Below, in pieces: positions 1 to 9,160 of a stretch of DNA of 64,000 bases (the first letter of the stretch is position 1; each line of letters begins with the position of its first letter). The stretch is taken from positions 62,001-126,000 of the forward strand of contig NZ_JASMWN010000014.1 of NCBI RefSeq assembly GCF_032595355.1, in the 5' to 3' direction. Below the pieces are notes generated by a model. It was not told the DNA's origin. It saw nothing but the letters and a program-made list of their open reading frames with translations, and ran no database searches. The position numbers and the translations under genes were made by a program. The DNA comes from Sedimentitalea todarodis (GTDB lineage: Bacteria > Pseudomonadota > Alphaproteobacteria > Rhodobacterales > Rhodobacteraceae).

Positions 1-1
1 G

Positions 2-3000
2 ACTGATGGCATTACCATGGGCGGGGCCTTCGGGCGCTGGCTGTTTCACTGCCACATCTTCTTTCACGCTCATCAAGGAATGATCAGCGAACTGGTCGTC
101 ACATCGGCCGACGGCAGCGAGCGGCCTTATGTCAATGTCGGTGGGTCCTGGACCTATACGCCGGCGGGCGGTACAGCGACACGCAAGGGCACGTTCGCGC
201 ATCCCGATGGCAACAATGTCACCCTGACCGCCAGCGACGGGGCGTTCAATCCGCCCCTCGCGCCGGCCGCCGCCGGTACCTGGGACTGGGAGTTCGATTC
301 CGCCGGCGAGCCGGATGGCGTGCGCTATGTCTACATCACTGCGACCGACAGCGACGGGCGGCAGGATCAGGCGGTGTTCCGTCTCAAGGTCGGTGCCCCG
401 GATGACGGGGCGGACATCGGCGATCCGCACATCCACACTGTAGACGGCAAGCGATACGATTTTCAGGCGGTGGGCGAGTTTACCCTGCTGCGCGACCGCC
501 AGGGAATGGAAATTCAGGCGCGGCAATGGCCCGTGGCCACCGCCAACCCGATCACCGACAGCTATAGCGGGCTGAAGTCCTGCGTGAGCGTCAACACGGC
601 CGTTGCGTTGCGTGTGGGTGCGCACCAAATTTCCTACCAGCCCGGCCGCGAACAGGGTGTGCTGCGCTTCTTTGTCGACGGCAAACAGGCGCATCTGCCG
701 CAAGACGGTCTCGACCTCGGGGTTCATCGCTTGACGTCAGAGGTGCTGGCCAATGGCACATCGGCCCTGCGGGTCGCCTATGCGCATGGGCCGGTCGTGA
801 CTGCGTCGCCGCGATTCTGGAACAGCCAGAAAGTCTGGATCATGGATGTCGACGTGGCCCATACGCAGGCGGTCGAAGGGATCATGGGCGAAATCCACGA
901 CGGCAACTGGTTGCCGCTGTTGCCCAGCGGTGCATCACTGGGCCCCCGGCCCGAGGCGCTGCAGGATCGTTATGTCACGCTCTACCGAACCTTTGCCGAT
1001 GCCTGGCGCGTAAGCGACGCAACCAGCCTCTTCACCTACGATTCGGGCGCCTCTAGCGCGACTTTCACCGATCGCGACTGGCCCGCCGAAAAGCCGCCTT
1101 GCAAGCTCAAGCAACAATTCATCGTGCCGGGCGCGAATCCGATCCTGGAAGGTATCGACCCTGAGGATGCTAAGAAAATCTGTCAGGACGTGACGCTCAA
1201 AGGCCTGCATGAGAATTGCGTCTTTGACGTGGCCACCACCGGCGACAAGACCATGGTGGAAGGTTATCTTCATGCGCAGCAGCTGATGCTGGCGGGAACC
1301 GCTGTGCTGATCTCGACTGACAAAGCGGAAGGCCCGCAGGGGGAGCAGGTCAAGGCGACAGCAACAGTGACGCGGCTGCATGGAACGACCCGACCGGAAA
1401 AAGGGAAATACGCGCCCAAACTTACCGGCACGGTTACGTTCTTTGTGGACGGCGCGCGTGCGGCCAGACCGGCCAAGATTGACGCCAAAGGACGGGCCGC
1501 AATCACGATCGACGATCTGGCGCCTGGCCTGCACCGGATCCGCGCCGAATATTCTGGCAACGAAGAACTGGAACCAGCCGGCAGTTCCAATGCCCACTAC
1601 ACCGTCAAGCGCCGCAAAGGTATCTATGCGCTGCCAGACGACAGGCTTCTGGGTACCAAGCTGACGGTGCCTGGTCGTCGCAAGGCGGGTGACACGGAAG
1701 TCACGCTGGACGTCAAGACCGCGCGCCGCATGCTGCTTTGGGTCAATGCAGCCAAGCGGCCCGAAGATCTGCTGAGCCCGCCTGACGTGCTGACTCACCT
1801 GCATGTGGAATATCGAAAGCGCAAATTCCCTGAAACGCATCCGCCGGTCGAGGGCGAACATGGCGGGCACGCTGAGAATATGCACCACCCAGACAAGACT
1901 GGTTTTGACGAAGCTTCAAAAGTGCTCAAAGCGCGCAATGCATTTCCGCTCGCCGGATTTCAGAGGATTGAGGATCTTCTAAGTCACGGCTTTCTGGCAG
2001 AGCGTCTGCGCAGCTGGTTCTGGATGTTTTCGATGGCCGCCAAAGGCGACTGGGCCGGACCCTACTCGAATCCCGGTGCCGGGTTCGACCGCCCCGTCCA
2101 CGCGGCGGTGCTGCACACAGGCAAGGTGTTGTTCTTCGGGCTGCCGACGGGCAAGGATGCCTGGCTCTGGACTCCTGACGCGGGCGCGGGGACGATCGCG
2201 CCAACCGCCAACAAACCCACCGACTCGCTGTTTTGCTCGGGTCACGCTTTCTTGTCGGACGGGCGGCTTCTGGTGGTCGGGGGCGGCGGCGACGGCACCG
2301 GACCGCGCCACAACCATGGCTGGATCTTCGACCCAGTGTCCGAGACCTGGACCCGGACCGCGGGCAATGGCAGCCCCGGAGACGGCGATATGGCCTATTA
2401 CCGCTGGTACCCGACACTTGTCACCATGGGCGACGAACCGGGGCGGGTCCTTGTGGTCTCTGGAGACGACACCGGCGGCACCGACGTGGCGCAGATGGAA
2501 ATGTATATGGAAACGACAGATCGGTTCGAACTCGTCTGGGGGCCTGCCGGCGTCGGCGATACCAGCGCCGACCGGTCCTTTCCGCAGATCTATCCAGGCT
2601 TGAATCTGCTGCCCGGCGGAGAGATATTCTACACGCCGACGGGCTGGCATTCGGGCGGCTGTTCAGGGGCGGCGAATTTCCCCTCGGCTCTGCCGTCGGC
2701 CTATTTCGATCTGATCAGTGCCGCGCCGCCAGTGCGCGGATCCTGGACCGATGTCGGCACCCAGGACGCGGCCGCCGAACAGGCGCTCGACCGGGTCAAG
2801 GGCATGTCGGTTCTGCTGTTGCAGCCAAGTTACCCCTTCGTTCAGGTCATGGTTGTGGGCGGAGGTCAGGATCCGGAAAGTGCGACCACATTCCAGATGA
2901 TCAACCTTTCGACGCTGACCCCCGAATGGGGTCCGCCGGTGACCTTGCCGGATGGTCTGGCGCGGGTCAATGTCAATGTCGTGGCGCTGCCTGATGGCAC

Positions 3001-3553
3001 CGTGTTCGTAAGTGGCGGGCGTCCGTCAGCCGGCACCCCCGTGGGCGGCGGGGCCTGCTGGATCTATGATCCGGTTGCGATGACATGGCAGGAATGTGAT
3101 GTGCTGGCCAATCGCAGGGCCTATCATTCGGTGGCGGTGTTGCTGCCGGATGGGCGAGTCGCCACGGCCGGCAATGAATGCCCGGCCGACACGACCTACG
3201 AGATTTTCAGTCCACCCTATCTTTTTGCACCCGACGGAACATTGGCAGCACGGCCAGAGATCACCAGCTTGCCCTCACAGGTGCATCACGGGCTCGACTT
3301 CGACATCGAAACCCCGGACCCGGCTGCCATCGATAAGATCGTTCTGGTGCGACCGATGGCGGTAACGCATCAGACAGACAGCGAACAGCGTGTTGTGCAT
3401 CTGGATTTCGCCATCACAGGCCCCACGACGATCACCGCGACAGCACCCAACGGATGGCATCCACATTCGCTGGCGCAGCGCAGTTGGTATATGGTTTTTC
3501 TCGTCGATCTGGGCGGCACACCCTCGGTCGGGAAATTCATGCATCTGCACTAA
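2..3553 (+). CDS. Multicopper oxidase tail fused to vWD, Ig-like and radical copper oxidase domains (5' partial)
   Basis: The frame is open to the window edge, so the start lies upstream. Numbering below starts at the Met at base 17. The N-terminus has HCHIFFHAHQGM (about 11-22), the last type-1 copper motif of multicopper oxidases. A von Willebrand type D-like domain follows, opening with GDPH at 135. An Ig-like repeat (roughly 435-535) comes next. From about 680 the protein is a kelch-propeller oxidase of the galactose/glyoxal oxidase type. It keeps the Cys of FCSGH (C740) and the Tyr of RWYPT (Y798), which form the Cys-Tyr cofactor in that family, the Tyr-His pair in AYHS (Y1036, H1037) and the C-terminal copper His in VTHQTD (H1118). 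A secreted two-oxidase copper enzyme is inferred. The substrate is unknown. Its stop overlaps the convergent downstream gene by 4 nt. Confidence 0.88.
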   Translation, partial: TDGITMGGAFGRWLFHCHIFFHAHQGMISELVVTSADGSERPYVNVGGSWTYTPAGGTATRKGTFAHPDGNNVTLTASDGAFNPPLAPAAAGTWDWEFDSAGEPDGVRYVYITATDSDGRQDQAVFRLKVGAPDDGADIGDPHIHTVDGKRYDFQAVGEFTLLRDRQGMEIQARQWPVATANPITDSYSGLKSCVSVNTAVALRVGAHQISYQPGREQGVLRFFVDGKQAHLPQDGLDLGVHRLTSEVLANGTSALRVAYAHGPVVTASPRFWNSQKVWIMDVDVAHTQAVEGIMGEIHDGNWLPLLPSGASLGPRPEALQDRYVTLYRTFADAWRVSDATSLFTYDSGASSATFTDRDWPAEKPPCKLKQQFIVPGANPILEGIDPEDAKKICQDVTLKGLHENCVFDVATTGDKTMVEGYLHAQQLMLAGTAVLISTDKAEGPQGEQVKATATVTRLHGTTRPEKGKYAPKLTGTVTFFVDGARAARPAKIDAKGRAAITIDDLAPGLHRIRAEYSGNEELEPAGSSNAHYTVKRRKGIYALPDDRLLGTKLTVPGRRKAGDTEVTLDVKTARRMLLWVNAAKRPEDLLSPPDVLTHLHVEYRKRKFPETHPPVEGEHGGHAENMHHPDKTGFDEASKVLKARNAFPLAGFQRIEDLLSHGFLAERLRSWFWMFSMAAKGDWAGPYSNPGAGFDRPVHAAVLHTGKVLFFGLPTGKDAWLWTPDAGAGTIAPTANKPTDSLFCSGHAFLSDGRLLVVGGGGDGTGPRHNHGWIFDPVSETWTRTAGNGSPGDGDMAYYRWYPTLVTMGDEPGRVLVVSGDDTGGTDVAQMEMYMETTDRFELVWGPAGVGDTSADRSFPQIYPGLNLLPGGEIFYTPTGWHSGGCSGAANFPSALPSAYFDLISAAPPVRGSWTDVGTQDAAAEQALDRVKGMSVLLLQPSYPFVQVMVVGGGQDPESATTFQMINLSTLTPEWGPPVTLPDGLARVNVNVVALPDGTVFVSGGRPSAGTPVGGGACWIYDPVAMTWQECDVLANRRAYHSVAVLLPDGRVATAGNECPADTTYEIFSPPYLFAPDGTLAARPEITSLPSQVHHGLDFDIETPDPAAIDKIVLVRPMAVTHQTDSEQRVVHLDFAITGPTTITATAPNGWHPHSLAQRSWYMVFLVDLGGTPSVGKFMHLH

Positions 3554-4854
3554 CAGACTGGATTGGCGCCGGATCGCTGACTCATGCGGCGACACGGTAG
3601 TGGGTGATCCTCGTTCTTGAAGTCACGCAGCGCTTTGCATTTCCCCGTCGTAGTCGGTTTGACGACGTCGCCATGTCGCCTGAAAAACAGGAAAATTTCC
3701 TTATACCTAATTCGGGAATCCTCCACTTGTTGATAGTAGGCGAACAGATCTTTCAGAGGCGCCGAAAAGTCCTTGTGTGCCGCGAGAACGGCAACCAGCG
3801 CACCAAGAGATATCCGGCCTTCAATCACAAAATAGCCGCCGAGAGAATAGAACAGGAAGGGCGTCAAAGAGGTCAGAAAGTTGTTCAACGCTTTGACAAA
3901 GAACTTGAGCCTAAAGATTCTGCGTCGAATGCGTTCCAGTTCCTTCAGGCTTGCAGCGACGCTTCTGATTTCTTGGCCTTGCTGCGCGCTTGCCAAGCCC
4001 GAACGACGCAAATGGGTCCCGAGGGCTCGGACCTCGTGAATTCGCGTGCGAGCAAGTCTGTTCAGATGCCGTTGTAACTTGGGCAACAGGATGATCTGTA
4101 TCGGCAATACCGACAGCGCCGCAGCACCCAACAGTGGATCTTGAACAAACATGAACAGCATGATGGTTAAGAGCGTGCCGCCCTGAAGAACAGGCAGCGT
4201 CAGGAGGTTTGCAGCAAATCCGCCAATCGGCTCCACTTCTTGGGCGAGTACCGGAAACACGTCCCTAGTTTCTGATGAGTGTTCCCGGAAACGCCAGTGG
4301 CGATAAATAGCCAAGCGCAACCTGCGCAGAAACCTCTCCGATACGAACCCCTTAAAGGTGTTCAGGACATATTTGTTCAATCCCGAAGCAAAGATCGCGA
4401 CCAGATAAAGCCCGCATAAGAGCATTAGCAACGAAACCTGATCGAACTCCCAACCAATGAAACTGACCGGAAACCTGTTCGAATCCAATGCGTTGTTGAC
4501 GATCAGCTTGGGTAGCTCAAGTGTTGCATAGAGGATTGGCAGGGCGGTCAAGCTGAGAGCGATCATGATTAGCTGCGGCCGGAGGGAATGGGCAAGCACT
4601 GCCTTGAATAGGTTCGGTTCGGCTCCTTGGATCGCAACGAGCTCAGGCAGCGCTTCCTTGCGTGGTGAGCGGGCAGATGAGAGCAGAAAGCGAATACCCA
4701 GGTAAATCAACACCCCCAGCAGAAAGCTGGGCGCAAGTGTAAGTATCAAGTGGACGAATGGACGTATCCATTCCGGCGCAGAGTCATCGTAATTGTACCC
4801 GATAATCGAAGCGACGCGATGAACGAACAGATGGTATCTTTCCAGGAGAGACAT
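3550..4854 (-). pseudogene. ABC exporter transmembrane half, nucleotide-binding domain missing
   Basis: The N-terminal 390 residues look like an ABC-exporter membrane domain: an N-terminal hydrophobic segment (about 33-58), several further membrane helices, and the long helical stretch ending near RYKEIFLFFRRHGDV. Normally an ATPase domain with Walker A, LSGGQ and Walker B motifs follows. Here the frame runs into about 40 unrelated, basic residues and stops inside the 3' end of the convergent oxidase gene. No ATPase motif is present, so the gene is probably truncated by a rearrangement whose junction lies near 3660. It could still make a membrane protein, but not a working transporter on its own. 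Confidence 0.7.
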
Positions 4855-4865
4855 TTGCGGAGGCC

Positions 4866-4991
4866 TTAGTTCACTTCGTGTGCGGCGAGATCATCATGCA
4901 TGATGATGCCCAACTTTCCGGCTTCACGGTGGCTTGGAATCAGGCAAGCAAATTTGAAATTGGTGACATCGGTAAACTTCCAGATGAGCTC
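4866..4991 (-). pseudogene. C-terminal fragment of a cupredoxin
   Basis: About 41 codons encode LIWKFTDVTNFKFACLIPSH followed by REAGKLG. This aligns with the C-terminal copper-binding end of the intact cupredoxin at 5790-6275 (WTFSNEGRFQFACLIPGH, then YESGM). The Cys and His ligands are kept, but the usual Met position reads Leu. There is no N-terminal half: upstream residues do not match the family and the fragment abuts the cytochrome c gene. It is probably a relic of a duplicated cupredoxin gene, left when this part of the copper operon was rearranged. Confidence 0.6.
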
Positions 4992-5019
4992 CCTTCGGTC
5001 CAGTCCAACAGCACACATA

Positions 5020-5424
5020 CTACTGAATGCCGTTGGCGCGCTGCAATGCCCTGACATAGCTGACAATGTTCTTGACGTCGGCCTGTGTCAGACCCTCAAC
5101 GGGAGGCATGTCGCCGAACGACCAATGGTGGCTTTGCACACCGTTTGAGACGGCCATCTGAAACGCATAGTCGCCGTGATGGCCGGGCTCATAGATTTTA
5201 TGAACAAGCGGCGGACCCGCACCGTCCGCCCCTGCGCCGTTTTGGCCGTGGCAAGTGGCACATTTTGCATCATACACAAGTTTACCCAGGGTTTCCGCTT
5301 CCGTCAGGGGCGGGATCTTTAATTCCGTTGTGACGGCAGTTGGTTGCGGTGGCCGAGGACGCATCCAGATCACAATGCCTGCGGCAATTGCGAGTGCGGC
5401 GAACACGGCAATGTATCTGTTCAT
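5020..5424 (-). CDS. Membrane-anchored or secreted class I cytochrome c
   Basis: The chosen start (MNRYIAVFAAL) has a GGAAACG ribosome-binding-like stretch just upstream; an upstream in-frame start would add 22 unlike-signal residues. A hydrophobic N-terminal segment (about 4-20) is a signal peptide or anchor. The haem motif CATCH is at 55-59 and a plausible Met ligand is M106 in GDMPPV. The gene is last in the minus-strand copper operon after the CusF-like and cupredoxin genes. It probably accepts or passes electrons in the periplasm, perhaps linked to the multicopper oxidase, though the partner is inferred. Length (134 aa) is normal for a monohaem cytochrome. Confidence 0.85.
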   Translation of the reverse strand: MNRYIAVFAALAIAAGIVIWMRPRPPQPTAVTTELKIPPLTEAETLGKLVYDAKCATCHGQNGAGADGAGPPLVHKIYEPGHHGDYAFQMAVSNGVQSHHWSFGDMPPVEGLTQADVKNIVSYVRALQRANGIQ

Positions 5425-5493
5425 GGTCGTTTCCGTTTTCGGATCGTGGCGCACGGGCCTTGAGACCATCAAAGCCCGCGCGGGTTTCAAGAG

Positions 5494-5775
5494 CTATTTC
5501 AACTCGACGACGGTCAGTTTGCCATTCACCCGATCGGCAACGAACTCAATGTCTTGACCTTCAGACATCTTCGAGATCATTTCCTCGTCGGCACGAAACA
5601 CCATGGTCATTGCGGGCATTTCCAGATCGATGAGTTCTTCGTGAATAATGGTAACCTTCCCAGCTTTTTCATCGACTTTCTTGACAGTGCCCTTGGTGAA
5701 GGTTCCGGCCATCGCCATCGACAGCGAGGACGCCAGAATTACTGCAGCTGCAGCGCTGATTTTCAAAAGTTTCAT
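5494..5775 (-). CDS. CusF-like periplasmic copper-binding protein
   Basis: A signal peptide (MKLLKISAAAAVILASSLSM) is followed by a small beta-barrel-like domain with EMPAMTMVF, the Met-rich Cu(I)/Ag(I) binding strand of the CusF family. The length of 93 aa fits the family. CusF normally hands Cu(I) to a CusCBA efflux pump; here a TolC-type gene is nearby but no CusA or CusB is visible in the window. The start at 5775 was chosen because the signal peptide begins there; the upstream in-frame Met would overlap the preceding cupredoxin gene end. Confidence 0.88.
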   Translation of the reverse strand: MKLLKISAAAAVILASSLSMAMAGTFTKGTVKKVDEKAGKVTIIHEELIDLEMPAMTMVFRADEEMISKMSEGQDIEFVADRVNGKLTVVELK

Positions 5776-5789
5776 ATCTGATCCAATCC

Positions 5790-6275
5790 TCAAGAGCCCC
5801 GTTTGCCAACATCGAGTGCGCCGTGCATTCCGGATTCGTAGTGTCCCGGGATCAAGCAGGCGAACTGGAACCGGCCTTCATTGGAAAAGGTCCAAACGAT
5901 TTCGGCGGTTTGACCCGGTTCCAGACGGGCGGAGTTGGGGTCGTCATGTTCCATGTCGAACTTCGCCATCATCGCCTTGTGTTCTTCATTTTCCTCATAG
6001 GTATCCATTACAAACTCATGCTCGAGTTCGCCATTGTTGGTGATGATCAGCTTGACCGTCTCGCCCGGTACAAATTCCAGGTTTCTGGGCTCGAACAGCA
6101 TTTCACCGTCATCGGTTTCCAGCATCGAGATTTCAACCGTGCGGGTTGCGTGATGGTCATCGCCTGGGCGGCCGATATCCATTTCATCTCCATGTCCGCC
6201 ACCATGGGTGCCACCGGCAAATGCGGGCGCGGCCAGCGCCAGCGTGATGGCGGTTGTGAGAAGTCGTTTCTTCAT
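5790..6275 (-). CDS. Periplasmic cupredoxin (plastocyanin-like copper protein)
   Basis: The start at MKKRLLTTAITLALAAPAFA gives a clear signal peptide; a longer frame upstream lacks signal character. The mature protein starts with a His/Asp-rich stretch (GGTHGGGHGDEMD). A cupredoxin fold follows, with a His ligand in HEFVMD and the C-terminal Cys-His-Met set in FACLIPGHYESGM. It lies 14 bp upstream of the CusF-like gene and 52 bp downstream of the multicopper oxidase gene in the same operon. It is probably a soluble copper carrier or electron shuttle in the periplasm. A second, broken copy of its C-terminus is at 4866-4991. Confidence 0.88.
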   Translation of the reverse strand: MKKRLLTTAITLALAAPAFAGGTHGGGHGDEMDIGRPGDDHHATRTVEISMLETDDGEMLFEPRNLEFVPGETVKLIITNNGELEHEFVMDTYEENEEHKAMMAKFDMEHDDPNSARLEPGQTAEIVWTFSNEGRFQFACLIPGHYESGMHGALDVGKRGS

Positions 6276-6327
6276 GATCATGTCCTGTATGTTTGGGTTT
6301 CGACAAAGTGAGGGATCAAGGGGCCCG

Positions 6328-7686
6328 TCAGCCCCTTGAAGTGGTTTTGGGAGTAATCCGGGTTTTGGCGTCGTGAACCTGCGCGAAATCGGGAAGTTCA
6401 CCGGTCCATTCATAGGCCTGCGTTCCGGGCGGGTTTTCGTACCAGCCGGGGTCCGAATAATCGTCGGCACCGATGCCATCGCGAACCTTCACGACCGAGA
6501 ACATGCCGCCCATTTCGATCGGGCCGTAGGGGCCCCAACCGGTCATCATCGGCACCGTGTTGTCGGGCAATGGCATCTCCATCACACCCATGTCGGCCAT
6601 CCCCGCGGTACCCATCGGCATGTATTCGGGCTGCAACTCGCGGATCTGTTTGGTCAGCTTGCGCTTGTCGACACCGATGAAGGTCGGCACGTCATGGCCC
6701 ATCGCGTTCATCGTATGATGCGACTTGTGACAGTGGATCGCCCAGTCGCCCAGATGTTCGGCGTCGAATTCATAGGCGCGCATCGCCCCTACCGGGATGT
6801 CGATCGACACCTCGGGCCATTGCGCCTCGGGTGGCACCCAGCCGCCATCGGTGCAGGTCACCTTGAAATCATAGCCATGCATGTGGATCGGATGGTTGGT
6901 CATTGTCAGGTTGCCGACCCGCACCCGCACCCGGTCGCCCTTGTTGACCACCAAAGGGTCGATGTCCGGAAAGATCCTGCTGTTCCAGGTCCACAAGTTG
7001 AAGTCGGTCATTTCCATGATGCGCGGCACATAGGTGCCCGGATCAATGTCAAAAGCGTTGAGCATGATCAGGAAATCCCGATCTACCGGCATGAAGGCCG
7101 GATCTTTGGGGTGGACAACGAACATGCCCATCATCCCCATTGCCATCTGCACCATCTCATCGGCATGCGGGTGGTACATGAAGGTGCCCGATTTGATCAG
7201 GTCGAATTCGTAGACATAGGTCTTGCCGGGTGGGATGCCCGGATGGCTGAGCCCGCCGACCCCGTCCATCCCGGAAGGCAGGATCATGCCGTGCCAATGG
7301 ACAGTGGTGTGTTCCGGAAGCCTGTTGGTGACAAAAATCCGTACTCGATCACCTTCCACCGCTTCGATGGTGGGGCCTGTCGATTGCCCGTTATAGCCCC
7401 AGAGATGCGCAATCATCCCATCGGCCAGTTCGCGCTCGACCGGTTCGGCAACCAGGTGGAATTCCTTGACCCCGTTATTCATCCGATGCGGTAAGGTCCA
7501 GCCGTTCAGCGTGACGACCGGAGTGTAATCCGGCCCCGTCGTCGGACGCGTAGGTGATTGGGTTGCCGCTGTGTCCATAAAGGCCGCTTCGGGCAACCCC
7601 ATGTTGGTGGTCTGGCCCCAGGCCTTTGACGAGACCAGTGCAGCTCCTGCGGCCCCGGCCCCCAATATTTGACGTCTGTTCATCAT
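6328..7686 (-). CDS. Tat-exported multicopper oxidase
   Basis: The start MMNRRQILGAGAAGAALV gives a twin-arginine signal peptide and sits 13 bp after the upstream TolC-like gene; AAAGGG lies upstream as a ribosome-binding site. All four copper motifs are visible: HWHG (130-133), YHPH (171-174), HPIHMH (265-270) and HCHKSHH (318-324), so type 1 and the trinuclear copper sites look complete. At 452 aa it is a compact two-domain-like laccase/CopA-type oxidase. A Met-rich C-terminal region (MPMGTAGMADMGVMEM) suggests Cu(I) binding. It probably oxidises Cu(I) in the periplasm. The operon context with cupredoxin and CusF supports a copper role. Confidence 0.9.
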   Translation of the reverse strand: MMNRRQILGAGAAGAALVSSKAWGQTTNMGLPEAAFMDTAATQSPTRPTTGPDYTPVVTLNGWTLPHRMNNGVKEFHLVAEPVERELADGMIAHLWGYNGQSTGPTIEAVEGDRVRIFVTNRLPEHTTVHWHGMILPSGMDGVGGLSHPGIPPGKTYVYEFDLIKSGTFMYHPHADEMVQMAMGMMGMFVVHPKDPAFMPVDRDFLIMLNAFDIDPGTYVPRIMEMTDFNLWTWNSRIFPDIDPLVVNKGDRVRVRVGNLTMTNHPIHMHGYDFKVTCTDGGWVPPEAQWPEVSIDIPVGAMRAYEFDAEHLGDWAIHCHKSHHTMNAMGHDVPTFIGVDKRKLTKQIRELQPEYMPMGTAGMADMGVMEMPLPDNTVPMMTGWGPYGPIEMGGMFSVVKVRDGIGADDYSDPGWYENPPGTQAYEWTGELPDFAQVHDAKTRITPKTTSRG

Positions 7687-7699
7687 TGTATCAGCCCTT

Positions 7700-9160
7700 T
7701 CAATGTCCTGCACCGCCACCAGCGGCGATTGTCATGCCGCCGCCGTCGCCTACAGCACCATTACCGCCGCCATAGATCGCAGCCGTCAGGTTGGCCTTAG
7801 CCACCCAAAATTCACGCTTGGAATTTGCCGCTTCCAGCGAACTGGCCAGTTTTTCGCGGACATCCGTCAGCAACTCGAAGGTATTGGTGATCATGCCGTT
7901 ATAGCTCAGTAGTCCCTCTTCCTCTATGGTCGTGCGCAGCGGCACGACCACATCGCGATAATGGCGAGCGATTTTATAGGACGAATGATAGGAAACCTCG
8001 GCGCTACGGGCCTCGGAACGCACGTTCACAGCCTTTTCGGCCAGTGAGTTCGCGGCCTGCATATATGCAAGTTCGGCCTTGCGCATCCGCGCCTGACCAG
8101 TGTCGAAGATCGGAATTGCGAACTCCAGTTCGATCTGTGGCCGGGTGCTGGTGTCGGTATTCCCATCCTCACGCTCGCGCTCGGATTCAAAACCGGCGAT
8201 CAGTTCCAAATCGGTCACCAACCGGGTCTGATCCGTCAATCCAAACGCCCGCGCCTGTGCTTCCAATCCGGTCTTGGCGACCTTCAGGTCAACGCGGTTG
8301 GACAAGGCCGCTGCTTCGATTGAGGAAACATGCCCCAGAGATTTCGGTAGGCTTGGCAGCGCATCGGGGACAAAATAGTCAACATCGCTTCCCCAAAGCC
8401 CCATCAGACGGGTCAACTCTTCTTTCGCCAATGTGGCGTCCAGTCGTGCCTTGGCGACCTGTCCGGCGAGTTCCGCATTGAACGCAAACTCGCGCGCTTG
8501 CCCCGCCTTGTTCAGCGCTCCGGTCTTGCCCAGTTGTTCGGCCAGTTCCGCCCCAGCCCCTGCGGCCTCACCAGCCTTGCGCAAATAGCTCAGGGTTTCG
8601 AAAGCCGCCACGGCGTTGATCCACGCCTGCCGGGTCTGATTGGCCAGCGACAAGGTGTCATTGACGGCATTCAACTGCGCCTGTTGAAACTGGGCGTCGG
8701 CGACCGCGATCCGCTGTTTACGCGTCTTCACATCCAGCAGGTTGAAGGCGATCATCGTCTCAAGCGTCTGATACAACCCCAGTTCAGGGGCTCCGACGCC
8801 AAACAGACCCAGCGAGATAACAGGGTTCTGCGGCGTTGACTGTTGCCAGACCTCGGCCGCAGACAATCCGACATTCGCGTAAGAGGCTTGCAACCCTTTG
8901 TTGTTCAATAACGCCGCCTGCACAGCCGTATCCGCCGAGATGGTCTTGCCTTGCACCATGCCGCGCACCTCTCTGGTCAGCGCGTCATTCTCGGCCCGGG
9001 TCTGTGCAAAGGCCGTTCGCTTGCCGATTGCACCACTCGTCTGGGTGGACACATCCAGAAACCCGGCCTTGGCATCGGTGTATTTCGTTGGCACCTGCGG
9101 CGCACATGCCGACAGCAAAAGCGGTGTGGCCAGCAAGACCGGCCATCTCATCATCGCCAT
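7700..9160 (-). CDS. TolC/CusC-type outer membrane efflux lipoprotein
   Basis: A lipoprotein signal ends in LLLSACAP, so the Cys is probably lipidated. The 486-aa body has the alternating long helices and repeat structure of outer membrane factors, with typical segments such as TRQAWINAVAAFE and KAELAYMQAANSLAEKAV. These proteins form trimeric exit channels for RND or ABC pumps. No inner-membrane pump or adaptor gene is next to it, so its partner must be elsewhere or it works differently. Its ATG overlaps the stop of the preceding small lipoprotein gene by one base (TGATG), indicating translational coupling. Confidence 0.88.
   Translation of the reverse strand: MAMMRWPVLLATPLLLSACAPQVPTKYTDAKAGFLDVSTQTSGAIGKRTAFAQTRAENDALTREVRGMVQGKTISADTAVQAALLNNKGLQASYANVGLSAAEVWQQSTPQNPVISLGLFGVGAPELGLYQTLETMIAFNLLDVKTRKQRIAVADAQFQQAQLNAVNDTLSLANQTRQAWINAVAAFETLSYLRKAGEAAGAGAELAEQLGKTGALNKAGQAREFAFNAELAGQVAKARLDATLAKEELTRLMGLWGSDVDYFVPDALPSLPKSLGHVSSIEAAALSNRVDLKVAKTGLEAQARAFGLTDQTRLVTDLELIAGFESEREREDGNTDTSTRPQIELEFAIPIFDTGQARMRKAELAYMQAANSLAEKAVNVRSEARSAEVSYHSSYKIARHYRDVVVPLRTTIEEEGLLSYNGMITNTFELLTDVREKLASSLEAANSKREFWVAKANLTAAIYGGGNGAVGDGGGMTIAAGGGAGH

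Noticed and set aside
935..1888. 317-codon minus-strand frame
   Set aside because: Lies fully antisense to the oxidase fusion gene. Long antisense frames are common at this GC content and no family is seen.
6373..7494. 373-codon plus-strand frame
   Set aside because: Antisense to the multicopper oxidase; His-rich only because it mirrors the Met/His codons of that gene.
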